Shown: positions 23,917 to 36,063, counted from the stretch's first letter. The stretch is 64,000 nucleotides of DNA from Rhizoctonia solani (GCF_016906535.1 NC_057380.1:372001-436000); one strand, 5' to 3'. A program made the numbers and translations. The notes: generated by a model from the sequence alone, not told the origin.

Positions 23917-25144
23917 TGTTGTAAATTGGGGGAAAAGAGGTTGAGACTCTGGTGCTGAGCAGAGTCTGTGTTGGAAGATTTCCCAATTTCCAAGCTAAGT
24001 AAAGAAGTAGCTTCTTTAGGGTTCTCTGGGTCTAGTTATCTTGAATACAATCAACCACAGATATATCTTTTCTCAGTGTAAAGTGTCTTAGTAAGTATTT
24101 CTGTAAGAGCAAGAGTACTGGCTCAGGTTCCCTTTGGCAGATATAGTTATGTAAGTTTCACTCCTAGTTGCAGGAACTAACTGGTTACTTAGTATATATC
24201 CTTCTTTAAGGATGATTGCCTTCTGTTCACTTAACCTAAGAACTATGTATCAGGTCTACAACCTTTCCACACTATGGGTACTTGGGAGATCCACTTATAC
24301 AAGTTTAAGTTATTTGAAATCTTGAGGCACAATATATCACACAGTTGAGGGGGGCAAGCCCAAACCCAAGAGTGACAGTCAACAGTAACAGTGAGGTGGA
24401 GTAAAGTGGGTGCCCTCCAAGGGTATGCAAGAGTCCCCTTTTATACCCTAGAGTGGCAAGGTTACTGAGTCATTCACCTAGTCAGAGTATGAGTATGACT
24501 TGCTTAGGACTGTGCTTCCTAAGACTTTGATTGGTGGGTGGGAAGGCACAGATATGACTAGGATGGAATGTGACTGCTCTTGGGTTGAACTGCAATTAGT
24601 TAAAAATAGAAACATCTAAATACATGACTCAGTCTATCAAGAAATGCTTGGCAGCCAATGAGTACTTAGAGTGAGTCATTAGTGTGAGTCATTCTGGTGG
24701 CAAGCAGAATGACTCATAAGCAGGATTTGCAGTGCCACTAGAAATTACTAGATAAGGAGAACTTTAGTAATCTCATGAGAGGTATGACTCAACTGAGCTA
24801 GGAATAAGGTTCATTTCCCAAGTTAGAGCTAGTCATGTGATGAGCTAGATGTAAAGATATAAATATAATGATTAGTAAGGTACTTGAGCCACATAGATAG
24901 AATCTTGTGAAGCTAATATCTCCATGAGATCTTATTGTATGAGCACGTGACAGGCAGCGTTAGAACGAGCGAAAGGAGCTCTATTGAACGATATGTAACA
25001 CATTCAGTCAATATGAGCGTTACATAGAGTAATGACAGGAATAATGGAAAATAAGAGACAAATGGCCATTAAATCAGAAAGTCAGATATATGCAGATTAT
25101 TGTGGATGGTGAGCTGTGAATGCAATATTGTGTGATACATAACA
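23917..25144 (-). repeat. W2 5' LTR (1.2 kb)
   Basis: Minus strand from TGTTATGTATCACAC (25144) to CAATTTACAACA (23917). A CTTTTATACCCTAG stretch near 24440 (plus) may mark the promoter on the other strand. It cuts the pol gene of element E just before LLSKVK; GGAAC (25145-25149) would be the TSD, whose partner is lost with the rest of W2. Confidence 0.65.
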
Positions 25145-25617
25145 GGAACTATTGTCTAAAGTCAAGCAGGATGATAAATGCACCTTCAAAAACCATCCCC
25201 CTTCAGTTACAGTGGATGGGGAAGAGGAATACAAAGTTGAAGGCATTACAGACGCAGAAGAACAAAACAAGAAATGGTTCTTCAGGGTCAAAAGGAAGGG
25301 ATACTGTCATAAACAGAGGAAAATAAAACTAGCTGGAATTGAACCAGCTTGACCACTAAGCCATAGAGCCCTATTATTCCTCTGCTGACAACCCATGATT
25401 ACACCTGCTACCCCCCAAATTTGGGCTTGGGCCAGCATGCAACCACTTGTACTGGTCATGTGAATGTGTCCAGGACAGATACAGCTCAGAAGAAAACACT
25501 TGGAAACCACAAGAAAACCTAAAAAATGCCAAAAAGATTTTGAAAAAGTACAAAAAAGAGATGAAAGAAAAGGACCTTGGCATGGCCAAGGTCCTTAGAG
25601 GGGGGGCAGTGTTGTAG
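25145..25617 (+). pseudogene. Element E pol, C-terminal remnant with chromodomain
   Basis: Only the last ~100 codons of an E pol of the G/H family remain: LLSKVKQDDKCTF, VDGEEEYKVEGITDAEE, KWFFRVKRKGY, then after the 173-bp insertion SSEENTWKPQENLKNAKKILKKYKKEM and LRGGAVL. This is the chromodomain and tail that directs family integrases to heterochromatin. The stop TAG lies at nucleotides 6-8 of the 3' LTR (25610). The N-terminal side is cut by the W2 LTR. WKGYG has changed to RKGYS. Confidence 0.85.
25305..25477 (-). mobile_element. 173-bp tRNA-arm mini-element, copy A
   Basis: Inserted into the E chromodomain codons with perfect TSD GATAC (25300-25304 and 25478-25482). Ends are TGTCATAAACAG and CCAGGACA, so TG..CA like an LTR. 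On the minus strand it holds TGGCTTAGTGG (25353-25363; fits a Pol III A box) and GGTTCAATTCC (25335-25345; near-perfect B box) only 7 nt apart. The latter lies in a perfect T-arm hairpin AGCTGG-TTCAATT-CCAGCT. A CCCAAATTTGGG palindrome lies near 25418. It differs from copy B (53207-53379) at only about 4 positions and has the same length. Confidence 0.9.
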
Positions 25618-25702
25618 ACACACTTGAGACCACAGAATCTATTCCAATTTTCTCAAATTTAAACAAAGACAAACAAAGGACATTTTTAATCACATGACCT
25701 TG

Positions 25703-26157
25703 TGTCATGAGCCACACCCCTATTGTGCCCTTTATTCACATACCAGGGCACTCATGGTACACACTACAGCCACCGAAAAGACGCATATACTCGCACTTAC
25801 GCACTCAGAACCCCCAGGTTCCCACATATAAGAGACTTATGGTCAACATGGCTGGACTTAGTGATATTCTCTAAGTCCAGGTCACATGACCTCCCCCCCT
25901 CCAGTCCTTTATCAAATACTATACTAAACTACTACAGATTTGAGGTGGGGGGGATGACATAATCTCTTCTATAATAATATATTATTCAGACCTTGCCTGC
26001 AGGCTCCCTTAACATTGGCCTGCAGCTAGGGGGGCAGGGGGAGTGCAACATCCCCCAGCAACTTATTATTAATATATCACTGTGCATCATATATACTGTA
26101 TATATCTTTGACAGTGGATATATATGGTAATAATCCCTCCAGATATGGGTTATGACA
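25703..26157. mobile_element. 455-bp TGTC..GACA element of unknown family
   Basis: Interrupts the E LTR with a perfect TSD CCTTG (25698-25702 and 26158-26162). Ends TGTCATGAGCCA and its imperfect inverse GGGTTATGACA. AT-rich, with G-runs (GGTGGGGGGGATG, AGCTAGGGGGGCAGGGGG) and a TATATATCTTTGACAG stretch; no ORF of note. It may be a solo LTR of another family or a compact non-autonomous element. Confidence 0.75.
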
Positions 26158-26512
26158 CCTTGGCACTTATATCACATGCTAAGCACCAAGCCATGTCCCC
26201 ACCTGTGCTTACTCAGCCACATAGCTACCTCCACCTGATGATGACATTATGACACATTGTCCTAGATGTCTGTAAGGATGTTGAGGAGGTGGGCACTTGC
26301 AGCCGGATGTATCTAAGTAGAAACCACTTAAGGCAGTGTGCAAGCTACCTATGACAACAACCAGCTATACTATGACAACCAAGGCTGTAGGGCAATGGCA
26401 AGCTATGTAAGTACAACAGAGAGGCCGCTTAAGGCGGTGTAGACAAGGTGGACTAAGTAGTTACCAGGCAGTAAGGCCCTTGTACAGTGTGGGGATGCAA
26501 CAAGAGGTAATT

Positions 26513-27072
26513 TGTTATAACCTCCTAACATATACCATCAGAATTGCCTGAATTTTCTGTTATTTTTAGTATTTTTTATGGACTTGATATCTCATGTTTT
26601 TTGATCACGTGATCTTGGCGCCTATTCATGCCAAGATGCCGCGCCAAGATGCCGTGCCAAGGGTGCTTAGGAGAAATCCACGCTTCTGCGCAGCCCGCAG
26701 CATGCTTCTCATTTGTCTTCTGTACTTCTTTCTCTCACGCGCACAGACCATGTAGATAGTGCGCTTTGTCTATATACAGCAGGGAAATTGCTTGGAAACA
26801 CCAAGTCAATTTTACCTTGTCTCATCTCATTGAGGAGGACCCATCCAGCCAGCTAAGTAGCTGGCCCCTAGTAGTTCAGTAGATCACCCCTCATTGCGCT
26901 TACCACACCTCCAGGGCTAAGCCCCCCTTGCCAGTAGTTTAGTCAGTAGACGGTTACCTTACGTAACCTTAGTATAGCCTTAGATAGTAGTCATATAGCC
27001 TTGTTTGTAGTAGTACGGCCCCAAGCGCCCAACTCACTAGCGTGTGACCAACCTTACAGTTGGGTCACAACA
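26513..27072 (+). repeat. Z 5' LTR (560 bp)
   Basis: TGTTATAACC to GGGTCACAACA. Contains GATCACGTGATC (E-box core CACGTG) near 26604, repeated GCCAAGATGCCG units and a TATATA box near 26770. About 33 nt after the box lies AAGTCAATTTTAC (26803-26815), the match of the primer site. Ends with the CCAACCTTACAGTTGGG hairpin, into which G inserted in the 3' LTR. Confidence 0.9.
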
Positions 27073-27074
27073 TT

Positions 27075-27087
27075 GTAAAATTGACTT
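27075..27087 (+). other. Z self-primer site (13 nt)
   Basis: GTAAAATTGACTT, starting 2 nt after the 5' LTR, is the exact reverse complement of AAGTCAATTTTAC at 26803-26815 near the predicted 5' end of the Z transcript. This is the Tf1/sushi self-priming layout. Confidence 0.75.
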
Positions 27088-27590
27088 CTTGTAGGCTTGA
27101 TCAACAACAAGAAGAACTCCCGTACTAGCACGAGGGAAAACGGGTGATTGGACTTGCCTTTCAGCTTTAATAATCAAACAGCTGTTGGTCCCACCCAGTA
27201 CCAAATTGCTATAAGGCGGACAGTCTCTAATTGTCCGCATACCACATGTTTTGCTGGAACACAGCAGTTAGCAATCCTAGACAGCTGAACCACCTGCTTG
27301 CAAAAAACCCGCTTGTATCACAATTGCCAGATCTGTTGATTTGTTGTAGGGATTGTTCAACGCTAGGTGTTTGACGCAAGGATTTAGCGTTCACACACTG
27401 CGCAAAAACCACTCATAAGTCCTGAATCAGGCACTCCTATCCCCCACGCCGTCTCCACAATTCCATCTACACGCTCTGGCGTCCCACACCCCTACTCCCG
27501 TCCTCCAGTTGCTCCAGTCACCGCTCTATTCCATCCCATTCCCAACCGCCCACTTGCAGCTCATCTCCCACTTTGCAAGACCTGCCCAGA

Positions 27591-28777
27591 ATGGAACCAG
27601 AGCCGTCCCTTGGCACTCTCCTCAAGGCTATCACAGCCCTCACCACACAGTTGGGTCCCTCCAGGACCAAATCAGAACACAAGGCCAACAGATCAACAAA
27701 CTCAAGGCCATATGCAAGGAGACTGCCAACCTGCTTGGCGACAAGGACCAGGGAAGAACCCAAGCCCAGCCTGGCCCATCAACTGGGCCTATCACCCCTC
27801 CTACTCAGACAGGAGGAGAAGCCCACTCTCCAGCAACGGTTAGGCCTGGGCTCAAGGCCCCTTTCCGCCCTTCAAGGGGTACAGGGTATGACTCAGAAGA
27901 AGAGGAAGACAGGCGAACCCCAAAAAGGGAACCTCGTGACACGCCTAGGCAGGGCCTCAGCTCCCTCACCCCCTTTGACTCAGGGTCCAGTGTAAAGCGG
28001 CCCAAGATGGAACTCCCTGACCCTTACAAGGGCAATACCAGAGGACGCAAGGCTACCCAATGGCTTGACAGAATGCTGCTCTGGGTTGCCCTACACAGGG
28101 ATCAATTTGATGATGAGGAGCAGATGGTTGTGTGGATACTCTACCACATGACGGACAAGGCAGCCGATTGGGCACTCCCCCTTATTGGGGCTATCATCAA
28201 GGGAGAGGGCAACCCTCCATCCACCATCCCGGCCCTGACGGCCAAATTCAAGGAGGCATTTGCCAATCCCAACGCAAAAAGGGCTGCCACCAGGAAGATT
28301 GCCGCGTTGACTCAGACAACCACCATGTCTGAGTATGTTACCAAATTCCGCAACCTCATGGCGGAACTTGACTGGAACACTGAGGCATACATTGCCCAGT
28401 TTACGCGCGGTCTTCACTGGAAGGTGAAGGAACTCTTGTCCACCAAGGACAACATTCCCAACAATGACCTTGAGGCCATATTTGCCGCCTTGGTCAAGAT
28501 TGACAACACTTGTTGGGAAAACAAGGAAAACTGCCCCAAAAAGGTACCTGCCAAGCCCTTGGCCACTGTGGCCACTTCCACTACCACCACTAGGGTCCGC
28601 CTATCCGAGGACCCCAACTACGTCACCCCGGAAGAAAGGGACCGCCGCCGCGCATCAGGGCTATGTGTCAAGTGCGGTCAGAAAGGACACGGGATCAAGC
28701 AGTGCCCCAATGGCTGGAAAGCCACAATCAAGGAGGCTGCCAAGATAGGAGAAGTTGTGGAATCGGAAAAAGAGTAA
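27591..28777 (+). pseudogene. Z gag with CCHC zinc knuckle, one frameshift
   Basis: ATG 27591 (MEPEPSLGTLLKAITALTTQLG). One missing base near 27655 forces a frame change before the coiled coil SLQDQIRTQGQQINKLKA. Then come a Pro/Ser linker, the capsid-like core (WLDRMLLWVALHRDQF, GLHWKVKELL) and the nucleocapsid knuckle CVKCGQKGHGIKQC (about 28666-28707), ending EKE with TAA at 28775. The pol frame is -1 relative to gag, but the slip site here reads GGAAAAA instead of GGGAAAA. Confidence 0.85.
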
Positions 28778-31700
28778 GGCCAAGAGCTGCCGTCAAGCCC
28801 TTGGTCTCAAAATTAGAATTGCATGTATCTATCTCGGAGTTTGTAAATATTGCAATGGACTCAAACAAGAAACCATTACTCTTTCTAGATATGTTACTGT
28901 GTGACTATCCAACGGACCCTATCAAAACACTCATCAACTCTGGCGCCACCTCCAATTTTATATCCCCCTTGTTAGTAGAACAACTCAAAATCCCAAAAAC
29001 CCTACTTGAAAATCCACAAGTAGTGAGAATGCTAGATGGTACCATATCTCAGACTGGTTGCATTTGGCACCAGGTTAAACTCGCGGTCTTGGCCAATGGC
29101 CATCCTCACATTATCCCTTTTCTTGTTTGTCCCATAGGCAAACACACCCGCAATTCTAGGCATGACATGGCTGACTACAGAATCCCCTCTCATTGATTGG
29201 CAACAGGGACTGGTCACCTTCCCTGAACAGGTACAGATTGCCTCCAAAGAAGAAGCAGACCCGGACCCCTTAGCAGACCTACCCCCTCAATATCATGAAT
29301 TTGCTAAGGTATTTGGAGAAGAGGAGTTCAAAGTCCTACCCCCACATAGGGAATACAACATTGCTATAGATCTTGTCCTGGATGCCAAACTTTCCCCTGG
29401 CCCCATATACGGAATGACGGATGTGGAATCCAAGGCACTGAAACAGCATATTGACGAGGAATTGGCAACAGGCAAGATTTGCCCCAGCACCTCATCCGCC
29501 GGCGCTCCAGTCATGTTTGTAAAGAAAGCAGATGGCTCACTAAGACTGGTAGTTGATTATAGGAAGCTAAATGACGTTACGCACAAGAACGTTTACCCAC
29601 TCCCTAGACAGGACAACCTCATGGCCAAACTCAGGCATGCCAAGATCTTCACCAAATTGGACTTGCGTTGGGGATACAACAATGTTTGGATCAAGGAAGG
29701 CAACAAATGGAAGACGGCCTTCAGAACCAAATATGGCCTATTCAAATACTTAGTCATGCCATTTGGCCTCACAAACGCCCCGGCCGCTTTCCAACATTTC
29801 ATGAATGATTTGTTCAGGGACCTAATAGACGTGAATGTAGTAATCTACCTGGACAACATCTTGATCTTCTCAGACAAACCAGAAGAACATCCAACCCACG
29901 TGAGAGAAGTCCTGTCCCGCCTAATGAGGAACCAACTGTTCTGCAAGTTGTCTAAGTGCCATTTCCATGTTACCACGGTTGACTATCTAGGCATTGTAAT
30001 CTCCCCTGCTGGGTTCTCCATGGATCAGAGAAGGTCAAGGCCGTCACATCATGGCCCACCCCCAGGACAGTCAAACAAATTCAGGCCTTCTTAGGGTTTG
30101 TAAACTACCTCCGTTGATTCATTCCCAACTTCAGTTCTGTTGCGCGCCCCTTACACCATCTCACAAAGAAGGAGACCCCTTGGTCATGGGGTAAACCAGA
30201 GGAGGATGCATTCCAGGAACTAAAGAACCTTGTCACCAAATCTCTGGTCCTTATCCACTCCAACCCAGAACTACCCTACTACTTGGAAACAGATGCCTCA
30301 GGGGTAGCTATGGGGGCAATTCTTAGTCAACAAGGTCTGGACAACAGGTTACATCCAATTGCCTATATGTCCAAGTCGTTCTCAGGGGCAGAAGCTAACT
30401 ATGACACCCACAACAAGGAACTTCTGGCTATCATCAAGGCATTGGAGGAATGGAGGATCTTCTTGGAGGCCACAGACAAGCCTGTACAGGTTTTTTCAGA
30501 CCACCGGAACCTAGAATATTGGATGCAGGCACGGACATTCAATAGGAGACACGCTAGATGGCGCATTTTCTTGAGCAACTTTAACTTTGAAATCCACTAT
30601 TGCCCGGGTAAACAGTCAGGAAAGCCAGATGCCCTCTCCAGAAGATTGGACTATGTACACCTACCCTTGGAACCAGAAGTCATGCTACCCGCGGAAGTCT
30701 TTGCAAACACTTTGGAAGAGGAGGTTGAAATTGTTGCGGAAATACGGTCTAGAATCAGAGAAGACCCCTCCCTGGAACCAATCATCCAGTTCCTTACAGA
30801 AGACGCAGATGATGCACCCCCTTCCATCCAAAAGGCTTATCGGGATTATAATTGGGAGGAAGACCTCCTATGGTACCGTGGAAAATTGGTAGTCCCAGAC
30901 TCAGAGCCTCTCAAGGAGCGGTTGCTTAAGGAATTCCACAACTCCCCGTTGGCGGGTCACCCAGGACAACAAAGGACGTTAGAACTCCTTAGCCAAAACT
31001 ACTGGTGGCCAGGAATGAAATCATCTGCCAAGGAATGGGTAGAATGCTGTCCTACCTGCCAAGCCAATTGCTGAGCTCACGCCCCTGCCATTGCCCTAAA
31101 GCCGTTAGAAGTTCCCCCTTTCCCGTTCCACACAATATCCTATGACTTCATCACGGGATTCCCCAAGTCTAATGGGCACAATGCAATTCTAGTGGTAATT
31201 GACTCCTTCTCCAAGTTTGGTCATTTCATCCCAACCACAAAGAAGGTCACAGCTAAGGGCCTAGCCAACCTGTTCATCACCCACGTTTGGAAGTTACACG
31301 GACTACTGGTCAAAACAGTCTCAGACCGCGGGACAACGTTCACAGGGAAATTCCTAAGAGCATTATACCAACGCCTTGGAATCAAACCAGCCTTCTCTTC
31401 AGCCTACCATCCGGAGTCAGACGGACAAACGGAAAGGGTGAACCAATTTATCAAGTTCTACCTTAGGTCCTACATTGCGGCAGATCATTCAGACTGGGCT
31501 ACCTGGTTACCATTAGCAGAATATGCGTACAACAACGCCAGACACTTGGCCACAGGAAAGACCCCCTTTGAACTTGTCTATGGAAGAAACCCTGTCATGA
31601 GTCCATCCAATGTACCAGCAAATGTCCCAGAAGCCAACCACGTAGCCAACACCCTGGCTCAAGAATGGAAGGAAGCAGAATCTGCCCTGAGACTAACAAA

Positions 31701-32187
31701 GGAAAGAATGGCAGGAAACAAAGGAATAACCCCGGAATACGCAATTGGCAAAAAAGTCTGGCTGGATGGGAGAAACGTGGAGCTTAGAACCAACTCCAAC
31801 AAGTTGGACCCTAAGAGACTAGGCCCTTTCAAAGTCTTAGAACAAATATCCAGCCATGCATACCACCTGAAACTTCCGGAAACCTTGAAGATCCATGACG
31901 TATTCTATGTAGGGCTGTTATCCAAAGTCCATGAGTCTCCCAGTCAACCCTTCCCAGAACGTCCCCCTCCAGAAACAGTTGAAGGGGAAGAAGAATACAA
32001 GGTGGAACAGATCATTGACTCCAAAATGCAACAAGGAAAATGGTTCTACTTGATAAAATGGAAGGGCTATGGACCAGAAGATAATTCATGGGAGCCAGAA
32101 GAACTCCTGGAACACAGTCAGGAGGAAATTCAACGCTTCAACAAGTTACGACTGAAAAAGGCTTGTGACTCCGCCAAGAGCCTTTAA
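28752..32187 (+). pseudogene. Z pol (PR-RT-RNaseH-IN-chromodomain), inactivated
   Basis: Protease motif reads INSGAT where the family has IDSGAT (about 28931), so the catalytic Asp is lost. RT is recognisable (VVDYRKLN, TKLDLRWGY, FGLTNAPAAFQ), but the catalytic box reads YLDN for YLDD (about 29848). RNase H starts ETDASG; IN has the H..H..C..C zinc finger (GHPGQQRTLELL, CCPTCQ) and core (VIDSFSKF, SDRGTTF, DGQTERVN); the C-terminal chromodomain reads WFYLIKWKGYGPEDNSWEPEE. Breaks: frameshifts near 29150 and 30030, TGA at about 30114 (from CGA) and TGA at 31072 preceded by Cys (from Arg-Arg). Stop TAA at 32185, before the PPT. Confidence 0.9.
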
Positions 32188-32198
32188 GGGGGGGGCAA

Positions 32199-33306
32199 TG
32201 TTATAACCTCCTAACATATACCATCAGAATTGCCTGAATTTTCTGTTATTTTTAGTATTTTTTATGGACTTGATATCTCATGTTTTTTGATCACGTGATC
32301 TTGGCGCCTATTCATGCCAAGATGCCGCGCCAAGATGCCGTGCCAAGGGTGCTTAGGAGAAATCCACGCTTCTGCGCAGCCCGCAGCATGCTTCTCATTT
32401 GTCTTCTGTACTTCTTTCTCTCACGCGCACAGACCATGTAGATAGTGCGCTTTGTCTATATATACAGCAGGGAAATTGCTTGGAAACACCAAGTCAATTT
32501 TACCTTGTCTCATCTCATTGAGGAGGACCCATCCAGCCAGCTAAGTAGCTGGCCCCTAGTAGTTCAGTAGATCACCCCTCATTGCGCTTACCACACCTCC
32601 AGGGCTAAGCCCCCCTTGCCAGTAGTTTAGTCAGTAGACGGTTACCTTACGTAACCTTAGTATAGCCTTAGATAGTAGTCGTATAGTGTTATAACCTCCT
32701 TACATATACCATTGGAATTGCCTGAATTTTCTATTAATTTTAGTATTTTTTACGGACTCAATATCTCTTGTTTTTCGATCACGTGATCTCGGCGCTTATT
32801 ATGCCAAGATGCCGCGCCGAGATGCCGTGCCAAGGGCGCTTAGGAGAAATCCACGCTTCTGCGCAGCCTGCAGCACGCTTCTCATTTGCCTTTTGTACTT
32901 CTTTCTCTCACGCGCACAGACCATGTAGATAGTGTGCTTTGTCTATATATACAGCAGGGAAATTGCTTGGAGACCCCAAGTCAATTTTACCTTGTCTCAT
33001 CTCATTGAGGAGGACCCATCCAGCCAGCTAAGTAGCCGGCCCTCAGTAGTATCAGTAGTTACCCCTCTTACCCGCACTCACCACACCTTCAGGCCTAAGG
33101 CCCCTTTGTAGTTAGCACCCATTGGAAGCCCGCCTTAAGCGGCATTAGTATAGCCTCAGATACGTAGTTAGATAAGCAGTGTCTGTATTAGTTACAGCCC
33201 TAAGCGCCCATCACTAGCGTGTACCCACCTTACAGTGGTGTACAACATATAGCCTTGTTTGTAGTAGTACGGCCCCAAGCGCCCAACTCACTAGCGTGTG
33301 ACCAAC
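32199..33306 (+). repeat. Z 3' LTR, interrupted by a solo LTR and by G
   Basis: Runs TGTTATAACC at 32199 to 32686, resumes after the solo LTR at 33253 and reaches GTGTGACCAAC at 33306, where G starts. The last 20 bases (CTTACAGTTGGGTCACAACA) are at 53180-53199. Very close to the Z 5' LTR; differences are few (for example ATATAG versus GTATAG), so Z inserted fairly recently. Confidence 0.9.
32687..33247 (+). repeat. Solo Z-family LTR inside the Z 3' LTR
   Basis: 561 bp, TGTTATAACC to GTGTACAACA, with perfect TSD TATAG (32682-32686 and 33248-33252). More divergent from the Z LTRs than these are from each other. Confidence 0.9.
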
Positions 33307-33888
33307 TGTCCTAGACGTCTGTAAGGACGCCAAGGAGGAAGGCGCTTGCGGCCGGATGTATCTAAGTAGAGAACCGCGTAAGGCGGCGGCAAGCTATCCT
33401 ACGGCGACGACCAGCTATACTACAATGACCAAGGCCGTAAGGGCGATGACCAGCTATGTAACTACAGCAAGAAAGCCGCTTAAGGCGGTGTGGACTAAGT
33501 AGCTAAGCGGGTTACTGGGCTTAAGGCCCTTGTACAGCAATGGGGATGCGACAAGAGGTAATTGACCTGGGTGTTACCATGGTCGGTTGGCCTCCTTATA
33601 TATTACAGAGAGTGACTAATTACAAATACAGAATATGCAAAACCTAATCCAATAAGAACCCCGCTCCGCAGTTGGTCTTACTCATGCATACGTGTCACTG
33701 ACGTGTCATGATGACGTCATAGGTGGAGGTGGCTACGTATGCTGATTAAGCGCGGATGGGGACGTGGCTTGGCGCTTAGCGTATGATATAAGCGCCGAAG
33801 TCACGTGATCGAAAATGTTGTCCATTTGTCTTCGTTTAAATTTGAGAAAATGGGAATAAATTCCCTGGTATCGATTGTGTCTACGACA
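33307..33888 (-). repeat. G 3' LTR (582 bp)
   Basis: Reads on plus TGTCCTAGACGTC to GTGTCTACGACA; the PPT (plus CTGCCCCCCCTCT) follows at 33889. U3 holds TGACGTCA (33712-33719) and CACGTGA. U5 holds several GACCAGCTAT / CCGCTTAAGGCGG units. Confidence 0.95.
33712..33719. promoter_or_regulatory. CRE palindrome TGACGTCA in G LTR U3
   Basis: Perfect 8-bp bZIP/ATF site; the same site is at 52998-53005 in the other G LTR, and degenerate forms occupy this place in H, N and R. Upstream of the LTR TATA box in transcript orientation. Regulation by a stress bZIP factor, as for Tf1 with Atf1, is inference. Confidence 0.5.
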
Positions 33889-34120
33889 CTGCCCCCCCTC
33901 TAAGGGCCTTGGCGGCGCCGAGGGCCTTCTTTTTCATTTCTTTTTCAAATTTTTCTAGGATTTTTTTGGCGTTTTTGAGGTTTTCCCTTGGTTCCCAGGT
34001 ATTCTCCTCTGATCCGTAGCCCTTCCATTTTACCCTAAAAAACCACTTTCCGTTCCTCTCTTCCATGTCTGTGATCCCTTCAACCTCGTATTCTTCTTCT
34101 CCATCCACGGTAACAGGTGG

Positions 34121-34692
34121 TGTCATAGACACACTCGATACCAGGGAATTAATTCCCATTTTCTCAAATTTAAACAAAGTTAAACGGACAACATTTTCAA
34201 TCACGTGACATCGGCGCTTATATCATACGCTAAGCGCCGAGCCACGTCCCCACCTGCGCTTACCTCAGCATACGTAGCCACCTCCATCTGATGACATCAC
34301 TATGACACGTCAGTGACACGTATGCATGAGTAAGGCCGACTGCGGAGCGGGGTTCTTATTGGATCAGGTTTTGCATATTCTGTATTTGTAATTAGTCTTT
34401 TCTGTAATATATAAGGAGGCCAACCGACCATGGTAACACCCAGGTCGATTACCTCTTGTCGCATCACACATTGTATGAGGGCCTTACAGCCCAGTAAGAT
34501 TACTTAGATACACGCCTTAAGCGTCGTCCTTGCTGTACATACGTAGTCTGCCACCGCCTTATAGCGCGTGGCCATTGTAGTTAGTTAGTTCGTCGTCGTA
34601 GGGTACCTAGTCACCGCCTTAAGCGGTTCTACTGTATAGATACACGGCCACAAGCGCCCGCACCCTCAACGTCCTTACAGACGTCTAGGACA
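34121..34692 (+). repeat. H 5' LTR (572 bp)
   Basis: TGTCATAGACACACTCG to ACGTCTAGGACA. TATATAAGG box near 34410, then AGGTCGATTACCT at 34442-34454, the self-priming partner of 34695-34707. Confidence 0.95.
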
Positions 34693-34694
34693 CT

Positions 34695-34707
34695 AGGTAA
34701 TCGACCT
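34695..34707 (+). other. H self-primer site (13 nt)
   Basis: AGGTAATCGACCT, 2 nt after the LTR, exact reverse complement of 34442-34454. Same sequence and spacing as in N and G. Confidence 0.75.
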
Positions 34708-35490
34708 TAAGTCGGTTGCAAACCGTGCCCACCAAGCACACCCACTTAGCCACAACAAACGAGAAGACCCCCTGTACTAGCACAAGGGAAAACAGGTGAT
34801 CGAGCTCGCCTTTTGCTGTCAATAATCAAACCAGCGTCGGCTCCACCTAGTACCAAATTGCTATAAGGCAGACGGGTTCTAATCGTCCGCATACCCACGG
34901 TTGCCGCACCCGTTACCAGCGACCTCAGACAGCAGATACACCCGCTTGCAGAGACGAGACCCTACATTACGCCCATCCACGGCTGTAATTAGCGGCACTT
35001 ACTGTCCAACGCTAGGTTGTTTGACGCAGAGGTTTAGCGTTTGCGTAACAAAGCGCTCATAAGTCCTGATATAGGCACTACTTGGCTACACAGCCCTCAC
35101 TCCCCCTTACTCGCCCACCATTACCTTGCGCACTCCCACTTGCTCCTCCTCCCGTGCTTCCTCCCACGCTGGCCGCTCATACCCGCCAACACATCCCATG
35201 GCAACCCGCTCCTGGCCGCCCTCTCGAACCCGCTCCCCTATCGATCAAGGGGACCTGGGACCCTTCCTTCCGCCAGCCGCCCCTATCAAGCTTGGGGAAG
35301 TATCCCTTGAGCGCGTCACACGCCTCCTCCTTGGCCTCCTTGGCCAAGTCAAACGCCTCAAACGGGAAGTCGGGGAAATCAAAGAAGCAGGGATTGAAAC
35401 CCGCACCAACGTCGAAAACATATCCCAAGCCGTCAATGTTGTCAAGGATGGGCTTAGAAGCCTCCAGCTCCACGGGCCCCGGACCCCAGA

Positions 35491-36061
35491 TGTCGTAGAC
35501 ACAATTGATACCAGGGAATTTATCCCCATTTTCTCGAATTTAAACGAAGACAAACGGACAACCTTTTCAATCACGTGACATCGGCGCTTATATCATACGC
35601 TAAGCGCCGAGCCACGTCCCCATCTGCGCTTATCTCAGCATACGTAGCCACCTCCACCTGATGACATCATTATGACACGTCAGTGACACGTATGCATGAG
35701 TAAGGCCAACTGCGGATTGGGGTTCTTATTTGATACAATATTGCATATAGTTGTATTTGTAATTAGATAGCTCTGTAATATATAAGGAGGCCAACCAACC
35801 ATGGTAACACCCAGGTCGATTACCTCTTGTCGCACTCCACACATTGTACAAGGCCTTACAGCCGGTAACACTTAGATACACGCCTTAAGCGTCGTTCTCA
35901 TTGTACTTACATAGCTCGCCACCGCCTTATAGCGCGTGGTCATTGTAGTTAGATAGTTTGTCGTCGTAGGTAGCACTCCCACCGCCTTAAGCGGTCTCTC
36001 ACTCAGTACATACGGCCACAAGCGCCCGCTGCCTCGACGCCCCTTAAGGACGTCTAGGACA
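35491..36061 (+). repeat. N 5' LTR (571 bp)
   Basis: TGTCGTAGACACAATTG to ACGTCTAGGACA. Holds CACGTGA, the GCGCTTATATCAT hairpin, TATATAAGG near 35779, the self-priming partner AGGTCGATTACCT (35813-35825) and U5 units with ACCGCCTTAAGCGGT. Confidence 0.95.
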
Positions 36062-36063
36062 CT

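Noticed and set aside
25120..25352. Two plus-strand ORFs as separate genes
   Set aside because: They are E chromodomain codons reading into the 173-bp insertion.
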